This document shows, piece after piece, positions 42,498-51,375 of a DNA stretch of 64,000 nt. A model generated the notes under the pieces. That model saw only the letters and a list, made by a program, of their open reading frames with translations, was not told where the DNA came from and ran no database searches. The first letter of the stretch is position 1; every line of letters begins with the position of its first letter. A program made the position numbers and the translations under genes. The stretch comes from Methanoculleus formosensis (GTDB taxonomy: Archaea > Halobacteriota > Methanomicrobia > Methanomicrobiales > Methanoculleaceae): positions 1 to 64,000 of the forward strand of contig NZ_VHLL01000003.1 in the NCBI RefSeq assembly GCF_025384765.1, written 5' to 3'.

Positions 42498-43670
42498 TTA
42501 CGTCTCAACCCACGTGAAATGCCGGTTCACCGCGTAGTTCCAGGCAAACGCCACGAGTATACCCGCAAGGTTCGCGACGAGATAATAGATCCCAACAATA
42601 TCCGCGAGAAGGTAGAGAATCCCCATATTGATAATGAGCCCGCCCATTGAAACCACCTGGAACGACAGAAATCGCTGGATCCTCCGCCCGAACCTGAGGT
42701 CCCGTACCGACTTAAACGTCCAGAGATCGTTCCAGACGAAGTTGTTCACGATGGAGAGTTCGATTGCGATTGCGGCAGAGACGAGGTAGTAGAGGCCGGC
42801 AACCTCGGTCAGGGCGTAGAGGAGCCCCATATTGACGAGGATCCCGGACAGCCCGACAAGCCCGAACCGGACGATCTTCGTCCACTCCGTCCATACCGGC
42901 CCGCTCCGGCGCGCGACCGCGAAGCGGACGATACCGGCGCACTGTTTGAGGTAATCAACCATTGTGTCGGCCCGGAGTTTGCTCTCCCCCTCCTCACGGT
43001 CCTTGAAGATGAACGGGATCTCGACGAACGTCTCCCACCAGCCCCTGCCGAGGACCTCCATCAGGATTTTGTAGCCGCGGGGGGCAAGGGGAGCGCCGGC
43101 GACGACCTCGCGCCGCACGGCAAAGAACCCGCTCACGGGGTCGGTGATCTCGGGAAAGAGCATCCGCCCGAACGCCGTGGCCCCGAGCGATATGACCCTC
43201 CGTTTGAGCGGCCAGTCCTCGATGTTGCCTCCCCGCATGTACCTGCTCCCGATGGCGATATCCGCTCCGTCCTGTATCGCCTCGTAAAAGCGAGGGATGA
43301 GTTCAGGGGGGTGTGAGAAGTCAGCGTCGATGACCTGCAGGATAGCCGAACGCGCCGCTCCGAACCCCTCGACGACCGACTGGGAGAGGCCGTGGTCGTC
43401 CTTGCGGACGATCAGCCGGACGTTATCATGCTGACCGGCGATCTCCTGTACGATCTCTATCGTGCGGTCCTTCGAGTCGTCATCCATCACCAGGATCTCG
43501 CCGCGGATACCGTTTTGTCGGAAGACTTCATTGACCGCTCCGATGATCGCGGCGATGTTCTCCTCCTCGTTGAAGGTCGGGATGATCACTGAAAGGTCGT
43601 AGGTCTCGGTCGTTGCACTCCCCTCCTTAAGCCGACCTGAAGAGGAATATCCCCGTATGCTGCCCGGCAA
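42498..43670 (-). CDS. dolichol-phosphate-sugar synthase: GT2 glycosyltransferase with GtrA domain
   Basis: A GT2 catalytic domain (about 25-255: LSVIIPTFNEEENIAA, VMDDDSKD, IDADFSHPPE) is joined to a GtrA-like domain with four membrane segments (about 268-390). Such proteins load mannose or glucose onto dolichyl phosphate for surface glycosylation. The start is unclear: an excellent AAGGAGG lies at the upstream gene's stop (43622-43628), but no in-frame ATG, GTG or TTG follows it, only ACG at 43613. I list the TTG at 43670; an ATG at 43703 would overlap the upstream gene by 77 bases. Confidence 0.8.
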   Translation of the reverse strand: MPGSIRGYSSSGRLKEGSATTETYDLSVIIPTFNEEENIAAIIGAVNEVFRQNGIRGEILVMDDDSKDRTIEIVQEIAGQHDNVRLIVRKDDHGLSQSVVEGFGAARSAILQVIDADFSHPPELIPRFYEAIQDGADIAIGSRYMRGGNIEDWPLKRRVISLGATAFGRMLFPEITDPVSGFFAVRREVVAGAPLAPRGYKILMEVLGRGWWETFVEIPFIFKDREEGESKLRADTMVDYLKQCAGIVRFAVARRSGPVWTEWTKIVRFGLVGLSGILVNMGLLYALTEVAGLYYLVSAAIAIELSIVNNFVWNDLWTFKSVRDLRFGRRIQRFLSFQVVSMGGLIINMGILYLLADIVGIYYLVANLAGILVAFAWNYAVNRHFTWVET

Positions 43671-45159
43671 ACTCTGAGTTCTCTTCGAGCCAGCCCACCG
43701 CATCCCCGGTGGGGTCTACGGCGAAGATATCGGAGGTTACCACGTAGAACGCCTGCCTGCCGGGGTGCAGGCCGCGGATCGTCGCGAGGTCTTCCCCGGT
43801 CGTCGCCCCGAGTTCGAGGGTCCCGTCGGTCGCGTTGCTGTAGTAGTAGTCGAGCGGCTGCGCCATGTAGGGCGGCAGCACGACGACGAGGTCGCCCTCC
43901 CCCGTCATCCCGCCGAGGTCCGCGGAGAAGCCGCGCCAGTCGTTCTTCTGGGGCGTCGTGTAGTAGGTCGAGAGGAACGGGGTGCTGATGAGGAGCGCCG
44001 CCGCTATAACGAGGTAGACCGCCCTCCTGTCCCGGACGAGGGCGTAGAGTGCGGGATACGTCGCCGCGATCCCGACGAAGTAGACCGGGAGGAGGTAGAT
44101 GAGGTAGCGCGGGATCATCGGCATCCTCGACGAGAGGACAAGGCTTGCCGCGAGCGGAAGGACCATCATAAAGACCAGGAGGAGCGCCCCATTCCGGTCC
44201 TCGCGCCAGGTGTACGCGACGCCGATCACGAAGAGGATGACGAAGAGCACCAGGATCAGGTCGCCGAACCCCGATATCTGGAGGAGGGTCTGGTAGATGA
44301 CATCGAACCCCTGGATGCCGAACGTCGGGGCGGACGAAGTCCTCACCATAAAGAGGTTGACCGTCACGATGAGCAGGGGGAGGCTTGCGACGACGAATGC
44401 TATGACCGAGAGGGCCAGGTTCCTCGCGCTCCGGGGGTCGCTCCGGATTGCGCCCGCATGGGTGACGAGGGCGTAGAGGATGAGGACGGCGACCGGCACG
44501 ATGGCGTAGAAGTGCATCCAGAAGGCGACCGCGGAGAAGACCCCGAAGAGGACCCAGGAGCGGACGTCGTCCGACTTACTCGCCCGCACGTAGAAGAGCA
44601 GTGCGAGGGAGAAGAAGAAGAGCATCGGAGCGTATGCCCGGGCTTCCTGGGAGTAAAAGATGTGGAAGGGCGAGAACGCGAGGAGGGCGGCGGCGATGAG
44701 CCCGACGTTCCTGTCCCGGAACTCCGTCCCGATGAAGTAGACGACCGGGATCGTCAGAACGCCGAATAGCGCGGGGAGGAAGCGGAGCACGAACTCGCTC
44801 TCGCCGAAGAGGAGCATGCCGTGCTCCAACCAGTAGAAGAGCGGCGGGTTGAACTCGCCGCCGGCGGTGCTCTCCCATATGCCGATGAGCGACTGCCGGG
44901 CAAACGTGAGGGTCGAGGCCTCGTCGAGCCAGAGTGAGTTCCCGCCGAGGTTGTAGAACCGAAGGAGAAAACCGATGATGGTCAGCCCGAGGAGGGCCTG
45001 GACGTACCTGCTGGTTTTGATGGGCGCCGCGATCGTATCGAACAGGGATGCACCCGGGCGTGCCGAAGTGAAAATGCCTGAATCCAGATCTCCTCCGTTA
45101 TCGTGCACGTCTGCCTTCCGTTTGGTCTGTTTCCCCTGCTTCTTGCCCATCGTTATCAT
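43627..45159 (-). CDS. GT39-type membrane glycosyltransferase
   Basis: A polytopic protein of about 510 residues with 12 or so membrane segments after a basic, Lys-rich N-terminus (GKKQGKQTKRK). The first external loop carries SLWLDEASTLTFARQ, the Asp-Glu motif of the PMT/ArnT superfamily. A soluble C-terminal domain (about 430-510) follows. It uses lipid-linked sugar as donor, which the neighbouring GT2-GtrA protein could supply. Stop and downstream ribosome-binding site overlap. Starts at 45159 and 45150 are both possible. Confidence 0.8.
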   Translation of the reverse strand: MITMGKKQGKQTKRKADVHDNGGDLDSGIFTSARPGASLFDTIAAPIKTSRYVQALLGLTIIGFLLRFYNLGGNSLWLDEASTLTFARQSLIGIWESTAGGEFNPPLFYWLEHGMLLFGESEFVLRFLPALFGVLTIPVVYFIGTEFRDRNVGLIAAALLAFSPFHIFYSQEARAYAPMLFFFSLALLFYVRASKSDDVRSWVLFGVFSAVAFWMHFYAIVPVAVLILYALVTHAGAIRSDPRSARNLALSVIAFVVASLPLLIVTVNLFMVRTSSAPTFGIQGFDVIYQTLLQISGFGDLILVLFVILFVIGVAYTWREDRNGALLLVFMMVLPLAASLVLSSRMPMIPRYLIYLLPVYFVGIAATYPALYALVRDRRAVYLVIAAALLISTPFLSTYYTTPQKNDWRGFSADLGGMTGEGDLVVVLPPYMAQPLDYYYSNATDGTLELGATTGEDLATIRGLHPGRQAFYVVTSDIFAVDPTGDAVGWLEENSEFAGQHTGIFLFRSA

Positions 45160-45480
45160 CAACCGTTGGCCGCGAGCGCTGATATACGTTACTGGATTGA
45201 TTTTGGGGCAATTCCAGAGGCGCGCAAAGATTTTCACATCGGGTACTGCATGCTGCACCCATTTTTACATGCAATATTCAGAATACAGCAGATGTTTTTT
45301 GGCGGATACGACACTTCTTGCCGGTAAACTCCCCTAAAAAAGTGCGATCATCCTCGTCGAGACGCTCCTTTGGGAGCGGGGTTGACAAAACCTTTAATCC
45401 AACCGGAGTCCGGGCTATAATATCCAACTCAAACCCACATCTGCCGTATAAAATATTTCATCGAACTCCCAAGAGTAAAT

Positions 45481-45490
45481 ACATAAATAT
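45481..45490 (+). promoter_or_regulatory. TATA box for the lipoprotein gene
   Basis: ACATAAATAT is centred about 28 bases before the ATG at 45513, predicting a nearly leaderless message. A second TATA-like ATAAAATATT lies around 45448-45457. Confidence 0.5.
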
Positions 45491-45512
45491 CCCCCTGCAT
45501 AATTCCTCTACG

Positions 45513-46145
45513 ATGAGCAAGGTGTATAAGTCGGTCTTTGCAGCTGCGGTGATGATCCTGGTTCTCGCATCCGCCGGGTGCGCAGAGATGCCGGCGGGTA
45601 GCGATCCTGGCTGGTCCGGGAGCCTTTCCCCGGAAGAGACGGGTGGAGAGGATGACGATCCCGGATACCTGACCCCGGCAACTCCGTATCCGACTGCAAC
45701 AAGCGCTACGGCCGGCCCCACGCTCAGCAGACCGATGGAGACCCAGCCGACGCAGGACCCATACGTGACACTTTTCGACAAAACCATCGAGTTCAGTCCC
45801 GCTCACCCGAGAGACGCTTACTCCTTCAACCTGACCGCGCCTCCGCTCATCATCGAGTTCGACGTGGAGCCGAAGATGATCACGCGGGAGAAGCACACTA
45901 CAAGCGATTACGGCAGCAAAAAGGATATAGTCGTCACGCAGAAATACCCGAGCGAGGACTCGTGGTTTACGGTGACCGTCAGGGAGCGTGAGTCCGGCAA
46001 GATCGTGGCCGAGGACGGGTTCGGGAAGGGTTTCGGCACGGCGACCGATAAGCGGATCTACCTGGGCAGGTTCGGGGATTACCTGATCGAACTCGCCGGG
46101 AACGAGGCAACGGTGGATATAAAGATGCGCGCGGGGGGCATTTAG
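45513..46145 (+). CDS. predicted lipoprotein
   Basis: The product has 210 residues. A signal sequence ends in a lipobox (LASAGC, Cys at about 23), followed by a Thr/Pro/Glu-rich linker (about 30-85) and a beta-rich domain (AYSFNLTAPPLIIEFDVEP, SWFTVTVRERESGKIVAED) that ends NEATVDIKMRAGG. It would be anchored outside the cell membrane. The function is unknown. No operon partner is evident, and tRNA-Arg lies downstream. Confidence 0.7.
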   Translation: MSKVYKSVFAAAVMILVLASAGCAEMPAGSDPGWSGSLSPEETGGEDDDPGYLTPATPYPTATSATAGPTLSRPMETQPTQDPYVTLFDKTIEFSPAHPRDAYSFNLTAPPLIIEFDVEPKMITREKHTTSDYGSKKDIVVTQKYPSEDSWFTVTVRERESGKIVAEDGFGKGFGTATDKRIYLGRFGDYLIELAGNEATVDIKMRAGGI

Positions 46146-46287
46146 GCCCCGGATCCCAACGTCGGACGGATTTTTGCCGGGCAAATTCCGGCATCTGCAG
46201 TCTTTGCCGTGGCGTTCCGATCGCCCGCCGAGCAATCCTTTTTAACCTGGACGACCTAGTTGTTAGGGGTAAGACACATATTCTCGT

Positions 46288-46359
46288 GTCCCGGTAGGGT
46301 AGTGGATATCCTAGAAGCCTGCGGAGCTTTTGACCCGGGTTCAAGTCCCGGCCGGGGCG
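46288..46359 (+). tRNA. tRNA-Arg (anticodon GCG)
   Basis: The gene is 72 bases. The acceptor pairs GTCCCGG with CCGGGGC (one G-T), with discriminator G. The anticodon arm is GAAGC-CTGCGGA-GCTTT, giving GCG for CGC codons. The T arm is CCGGG-TTCAAGT-CCCGG. CCA is not encoded. A TTTTTT tract (46365-46370) follows as terminator. Confidence 0.92.
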
Positions 46360-46519
46360 TTTCGTTTTTTGTCAGGTGTTTTTTTCGGATTCAGGGCATC
46401 TCCGGCCGGTCGTCCAGAACCGGGTTCGGTCGCCCGGGGTTCATGGATCTGGCTATCCGCCCGCAGCCAGTCCTGCCGCGACCATAACATTTATCAACAC
46501 CGCGGAGAGGAATCCCCGC

Positions 46520-46993
46520 ATGGCTGAGGAGAGTCGTCCCCCGCTGCCGCCGTTCACGTACGAAACGGCCGCACAGAAAGTTCGTATGGCCGAGGATGCA
46601 TGGAACTCCCGGGACCCGGCGAGGGTTTCGCTCGCATACAGCGTCGATAGCGTCTGGCGCAACCGGGCGGAGTTCGTGACCGGCCGCGAGGAGATCGTCG
46701 AGTTTCTGCAGCGGAAGTGGGCGAAAGAGCTCGATTACCGCTTGATAAAAGAGGTCTGGGCGTTTCACGAGGCGCGTATCGCGGTCCGGTTCGCATACGA
46801 GTGGCACGATGATTCGGGGAACTGGTTCCGCTCTTATGGGAACGAGAACTGGGAGTTCGACCAGCAGGGCCTGATGCGCCGCCGCTATGCCAGCATCAAC
46901 GACCTGCCGATCAAAGAGGAGGAGCGGAAATATCGCTGGCCGCTGGGGCGGCGCCCCGACGAACATCCCGGGCTCTCCGACCTGGGGTTGTAG
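46520..46993 (+). CDS. DUF1348 / NTF2-like protein
   Basis: An SnoaL/NTF2-fold protein of 157 residues from the DUF1348 family: [40 protein letters not shown], then [21 protein letters not shown] and a C-terminal [16 protein letters not shown] ligand-binding or hydrolase-like pocket is expected, and no activity is known to me. GGAGAGGAA precedes the ATG. A decayed ATPase fragment begins right after the stop. Confidence 0.8.
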   Translation: MAEESRPPLPPFTYETAAQKVRMAEDAWNSRDPARVSLAYSVDSVWRNRAEFVTGREEIVEFLQRKWAKELDYRLIKEVWAFHEARIAVRFAYEWHDDSGNWFRSYGNENWEFDQQGLMRRRYASINDLPIKEEERKYRWPLGRRPDEHPGLSDLGL

Positions 46994-46999
46994 CGTTCC

Positions 47000-47185
47000 C
47001 GGATTCGTACCGGCAGAACGGCAAGTGCCGACTTCTTTGACGAGATCACCTACTGGAACAGTCTCTCCGGAAACGTCCCGGATCGCTCGTTCGTGGTCTA
47101 CGGGGGCGACCAGTCCCAGCGCCGGGCGGCAGGGCAACTGATCGGGTACCGAGATCTCGAACCGATCCTGCAGTACCCGGAGTGA
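47000..47185 (+). pseudogene. C-terminal remnant of an AAA/DUF4143-type ATPase
   Basis: With no start codon, this frame reads ADFFDEITYWNSLSGN, then FVVYGGDQSQRRAAG and GYRDL before a stop. It resembles the extreme C-terminus of archaeal ATP-binding proteins of the AAA_14/DUF4143 group (DFF...YW, YGGD, WRDL). The rest of the gene is absent; upstream is the intact DUF1348 gene in the same frame, separated by its TAG. It is best read as a deletion scar. Confidence 0.55.
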
Positions 47186-47234
47186 TCGGCACCCCACCGG
47201 ATCGCTCTTTACCCCACGGAACCATATCCAGATC

Positions 47235-47918
47235 ATGCCCGACGACCACGAGATCATCGGGGCAGCCATCCGAAAGGCCCATGAACTCGGGGCGGACGTA
47301 GCAGGCGCCGTGGCGGCAAAAGAACTCATCAACTGTCCCTCGGCGGTCGCGGAAAAACGTCCGGGATCAGAGGAAGACCGGGGGACCTACATCGTCCTCG
47401 GCCTCCACCACGACCCCGGGCACCCCGAACTCGACCTCTGGGAGGCGGGCCGGGGGACGCCCGGCGACCGGATCCTCGGGAAGATCGGCAAAGGCCTCGC
47501 CCGCTGGCTGCAGAAAGAGTACGGAACCAGCGCCCGCCTCATCCCCTACCGGATCGGTGACGGCGGGATCTACCTCAAAGATGCGGCCTCTCTGGCAGGG
47601 ATCGGACGGATGGGGAGGAACAACCTCGTCCTCGTCCCGGGCTACGGGCCGAGAGTCCGGTTCCGGGCGGTCTGGGCCGACCTGAACTGCCCGGATGCGG
47701 GTCTCGCAGGAGAAGAAGACCCCTGCGCCGGCTGCGAGGGGGCCTGCACCCGCGTCTGCCCGATGGACGCCTTCCCCACCGGGAGGTACAGCCGGGACCG
47801 GTGCATGGCGCGGATGGACGCCGACAAGACCGCAGGGAGAGGCCGGATCGACCACTGCCGCGCCTGCGAACTCGCCTGCCCCGAACGGGGAGGACGACCC
47901 GTCAGACTCCGATGGTGA
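47235..47918 (+). CDS. QueG-like 4Fe-4S protein
   Basis: The protein has 227 residues. The middle part (KDAASLAGIGRMGRNNLVL) matches the epoxyqueuosine-reductase-like domain. The C-terminus has two cysteine clusters: CAGCEGACTRVCP and a second one CRACELACP after RCMARMD. The N-terminal cobalamin-binding residues of true QueG are not clear and archaea do not make queuosine, so a different reductase role is likely. The 3' end overlaps the convergent peroxiredoxin gene by 17 bases. Confidence 0.75.
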   Translation: MPDDHEIIGAAIRKAHELGADVAGAVAAKELINCPSAVAEKRPGSEEDRGTYIVLGLHHDPGHPELDLWEAGRGTPGDRILGKIGKGLARWLQKEYGTSARLIPYRIGDGGIYLKDAASLAGIGRMGRNNLVLVPGYGPRVRFRAVWADLNCPDAGLAGEEDPCAGCEGACTRVCPMDAFPTGRYSRDRCMARMDADKTAGRGRIDHCRACELACPERGGRPVRLRW

Positions 47919-48381
47919 GGCTTTCAAGTTTCTTCAGGACCTCGTCCACGTGCCCCTTCACCTTCACCTTCCGCCAGACGGCAGCAACCTTCCCTTCGGG
48001 GTCGACGATGAAGGTGCTCCGCTCGACCCCCATGTACTCCTTCCCGTAGAGTTTCTTCGCGACCCAGGCGCCGTAGGCCTCGATCGCCCGGTGGTCGGGG
48101 TCCGAGAGGAGACGGACGGATAGGTTCTGTTTCTCGGCGAACCGCCTGTGACTCTTCGTCGAGTCCGGGCTGATCCCGAAGACCGGGGTGTTCAGGCGGG
48201 AGAACGCTTCCATCGCATCGGAGAATGACCGGGCCTCGAGGATGCAGCCCGATGTGTTGTCCCTCGGGTAAAAGTAGACGACCACATAGGCGCCCCGCTG
48301 CTCCGCGAGGCAGACCGTCTCGTCGTCCGCGTCCGGGAGGCAGAAGTCGGGTGCCGGCATGCCCGTCGAGATTTCACTCAT
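47902..48381 (-). CDS. peroxiredoxin, BCP/PrxQ type
   Basis: A thioredoxin-fold peroxidase of 159 residues. The peroxidatic Cys is in YPRDNTSGCILEARSFSD (near residue 45). The resolving Cys that BCP proteins often carry five residues later is absent, so this should be a 1-Cys type needing an external thiol. The C-terminal SVRLLSDPDHRAIEAYGAW and RSTFIVDPEG segments are typical. The start at 48381 gives MSEISTGMPAPDFCLPD; 18 upstream codons are open. Confidence 0.9.
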   Translation of the reverse strand: MSEISTGMPAPDFCLPDADDETVCLAEQRGAYVVVYFYPRDNTSGCILEARSFSDAMEAFSRLNTPVFGISPDSTKSHRRFAEKQNLSVRLLSDPDHRAIEAYGAWVAKKLYGKEYMGVERSTFIVDPEGKVAAVWRKVKVKGHVDEVLKKLESLTIGV

Positions 48382-48627
48382 GACGGAGGCTGGCACCGGT
48401 GAGGATAAAAGCGTGCCGGAATGGCCGTGCGGCACGATTTCAGCAGTGAGTAGAGTTCAGATCATAGAAACCCCGGGTATTTCTGGCCCCCGAACAGAGA
48501 GGGAGTCTGGCGAACACCCGGGACGCCGCTGCACGACGGGGAACCTTTTTGCCCGACGGGGATCATTCCCCGGTAAGGCCAGCAGTATGCCCGGGCATCA
48601 GGTCCGGCCATATCGAGGGATACCGCG

Positions 48628-48789
48628 ATGAAGGTGCTTGTCCGAACCCTGGACGGGGTAAAAGAGGTCAGGGAAGTCGATTCCGACTGGGTTATCCCGG
48701 GCGACGTTCTGGACGACGGCTCGGTCATCCTCGAACTCTGGGATGAACTCTCGGACGACGACTACCTGGCGATAGGTCTCTACGACTGA
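48628..48789 (+). CDS. small acidic conserved protein (paralogue of the one at 10608)
   Basis: The product has 53 residues: MKVLVRTLDGVKEVREVDS, then IPGDVLDDGSVILEL and an acidic C-terminus (LSDDDYLAIGLYD). It aligns along its length with the 56-residue protein at 10608-10778, and the shared DG-x-REV...GDxLxDGSV pattern argues that both are real. GAGGGAT lies before the ATG. No function is known. It is a stand-alone gene, divergent from the peroxiredoxin. Confidence 0.65.
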   Translation: MKVLVRTLDGVKEVREVDSDWVIPGDVLDDGSVILELWDELSDDDYLAIGLYD

Positions 48790-48924
48790 GCGGCAGGCTG
48801 CGGAGAACCGGAAGGCCATAGATAGGGGTGTCTGTGGTGCGGCTCGCTCAGGTCGCGAGGCCTCGCCCCCCCCGTGCAATCGGACAAGGGCGGAGCCGCC
48901 CCATATCACTGCAACCCTTCGCCG

Positions 48925-51375
48925 TCAGAGACTCTCCTCTTCAATCCCCCTGACCGCCCGCCCGATCTCGGCGAAGACCCGCTCCTCGTCCATCTCAATC
49001 TCCGCCCAGCGGTCGGCATCGATGAAGTAGAGGTAGGGCGTGACCGGACTCCCGAGGACCTGGGCGGCAGCATGACGGTAGATCGTCATCTGGGCCGCAT
49101 AATTCCCGGCGTCCCTCGGCGTCCCGGTCTTGTAGACGATGAGCATCCAGGTGCCGTTCAGCCGTTGCACCAACCGGTCGATGACCCCCTTGAACACGAT
49201 CCCCTTCACCCGCACCAGAAACGGCACCTCGCGGTGGTCGCGGACGATCCCCAGCATCAGGGGGGAGGAGAGGAACCGGGTATAGAGTTCCCGGTACTCC
49301 GGGGCCCGGGTGGGGTCCAGCCCGTGCCGCCGCAGTACCGCGGCAGGATCGCGGCCGCGGAAGACCTCGCGGACGGCGAGATCCCGGGTCATCGCATCCT
49401 TGGCAGCGAGACCCGGCAGCCGGGACTCGGCCGGGCCGCGGAGGTACGCCTCGATCTCGCTCACCGAGTAGACACGCCCCCTCTCTCCGTTCGGGGGAAT
49501 GCCCGGCAGGGCGGTCGCCGCGGGGATATCGTCCGGCAGCGGGGGAGAGGGCGGGGGGGTCTCCTGCGTGTCGGCGGGGTTCGCCGCGGGATCGAGTGCG
49601 CGCAGGATCCGGAGCGTTTCAAGGACGGACTCACCCTGTGCGATGGATGTGCCAGTCCGCCGGGCGGTCGCGAGCCCGGAGTCCGGGCTATCGCCGTTCC
49701 CCCATGTCTTCGGGGAGAATGCTTCACGAACGGCGTCCACGAACCCGGAGCGCTCCATCGGCGTTGCGCCGTCAGCCGCGGGGTAACTCAGGTAGACCCT
49801 GGAGTGCGCGGAGAGCAGGGCGGCGGTGAAGTAATACCGCTCTTCCCGGAGGATATCCTCTCTCGACCGTGCCCCGGGAGAGCGCGTCCCGGCATCGGTG
49901 GCAAACAGGGACGAGGTGGTCGTTCTCGGCATCGTCCCTTCGACAAGATTGCCGATAAAGAGATAGGGGACGGAGAGGTGTGCAACCTCCCGGACGTCAA
50001 CCACCTGGACGCCGTCGCCGTTTTGCCGATGACCCGTCCGGGTTCCGGCGGCAAGTTGCGCGAGAAGAGAGGAGAACTCCTTAACGGGCATCTTCTCTCC
50101 CGGTAACAGCCGGGCGAGGCGTTCGAACGACGCGAGAAGATCGAAGAACTCCCCGAGAACCCGTGCTCTCTCCTCGTGGAGATCGGGATCGCCCTCCTCC
50201 TGCATCGCCGGGGCCTGCCACCGCTCGAGGAGCAAGCGGTAGGCGGCAATATGTTCGGCAATTGTCTTCGTCCCATCGAGTCTCGAGAGATCGGTGAAGA
50301 GCGTCCTGACGAACGGGGATGCAGAGAGCGATTGGCCGTCGGATGCGCTGTACGGGACCCCAAAGTCAGGGAAGACCTCCTCCACATAGGGAAGCACCGA
50401 TGCTACGTCGGGAAACGCGACCGCGATCTCGCCCGGCCGCGCGCCGGTGGCGAGCAGGTCGCGGATCTCCTGCGCGATCGCCTGGACCTCGTCGAGACGG
50501 TCACGCCGTTCTGCGAGGTGAACGCAGCCTCCGCAGCCAGCAGGCTCAGACCGGGAGAAGAGGGTGGCGAGGCGTGAGCGGCGGGTGTCCGGGGCATCCC
50601 CGGAGATGACCGTACCCGGGAGCAACCACTCACCATCATCGACAAAGACCGTGGGATCTCTGGCGTGAGGGATCGAGTAATGAAACTCCTCCGCAGATTC
50701 CCGCAGGGTAAAAAGCAGGTCGCGTTCGAGCGGCATCGGCTCGAAGAGGCCGTAGACGAAGACCGTCCGGGGGGGTCGGAGGTAATGACTGCCGGCTACC
50801 CGCGGCATCGGTTCGAAGATGCCATAGATATAGACTGTCCGGAACAAACCCGTGTCGGAGAGCATCCGGACCACCCGGGCAAAGAGCGTGCTCTCGTCGA
50901 CGAGGTCATGCTCGTCGATGAACCGGCGGTAGGCATCGAAGAGGCGGGTGATCTCGACACCTCTGGCGGTCGCGAGACCGTCGAGAGCGGCCGGGTAATC
51001 GACCTTCCGCATGAGGATGGCTTCAAAGAGGGTCGCGAGTTCGTCGACCGCCCCGGTGCCGGAAAGAAGCGGGTACCTGCCGGTGTCGAGGAGGCGGGCG
51101 AGGATGAGCCGGGACTCGGCTCTGGAGATCAGCGTCTCCGATGTCGCATAATCGAGAAAGACCTTCCGGGCGAACCCGGAGAGGGTCGTGACCGTGTCGG
51201 CGACGACCGGGGCACCCTCTTCCCTGAGGCGGCGAACGATATCCCGGGCAAGATGAGAGGTCGGGACGATGAAGACGGTGCCGAACGGGTCGCGAGCGGC
51301 GGCTTTCCGGAACTCCGCGATGAATGCATCGAGACCCTCTCCGGGCAACTGGCGGTACAGGATGGCGGGGGACAT
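48925..51375 (-). CDS. AddB/RecB-like PD-(D/E)XK nuclease family protein
   Basis: The protein has 816 residues with a degenerate helicase-like N-terminal half (FIVPTSHLARDIVRRL, and later LFIGNLVEGTMPRTTTSSLF) and a C-terminal nuclease domain. It resembles the AddB subunit of AddAB-type end-processing enzymes. Two oddities are visible. A 24-residue tandem duplication holds two copies of RTV-x-x-YG-x-FEPMP (179-191 and 203-215). The nuclease motif reads VIDRL...LIVYKTG, with Val747 where the (D/E)XK Asp is expected. No AddA partner is adjacent. Confidence 0.75.
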   Translation of the reverse strand: MSPAILYRQLPGEGLDAFIAEFRKAAARDPFGTVFIVPTSHLARDIVRRLREEGAPVVADTVTTLSGFARKVFLDYATSETLISRAESRLILARLLDTGRYPLLSGTGAVDELATLFEAILMRKVDYPAALDGLATARGVEITRLFDAYRRFIDEHDLVDESTLFARVVRMLSDTGLFRTVYIYGIFEPMPRVAGSHYLRPPRTVFVYGLFEPMPLERDLLFTLRESAEEFHYSIPHARDPTVFVDDGEWLLPGTVISGDAPDTRRSRLATLFSRSEPAGCGGCVHLAERRDRLDEVQAIAQEIRDLLATGARPGEIAVAFPDVASVLPYVEEVFPDFGVPYSASDGQSLSASPFVRTLFTDLSRLDGTKTIAEHIAAYRLLLERWQAPAMQEEGDPDLHEERARVLGEFFDLLASFERLARLLPGEKMPVKEFSSLLAQLAAGTRTGHRQNGDGVQVVDVREVAHLSVPYLFIGNLVEGTMPRTTTSSLFATDAGTRSPGARSREDILREERYYFTAALLSAHSRVYLSYPAADGATPMERSGFVDAVREAFSPKTWGNGDSPDSGLATARRTGTSIAQGESVLETLRILRALDPAANPADTQETPPPSPPLPDDIPAATALPGIPPNGERGRVYSVSEIEAYLRGPAESRLPGLAAKDAMTRDLAVREVFRGRDPAAVLRRHGLDPTRAPEYRELYTRFLSSPLMLGIVRDHREVPFLVRVKGIVFKGVIDRLVQRLNGTWMLIVYKTGTPRDAGNYAAQMTIYRHAAAQVLGSPVTPYLYFIDADRWAEIEMDEERVFAEIGRAVRGIEEESL

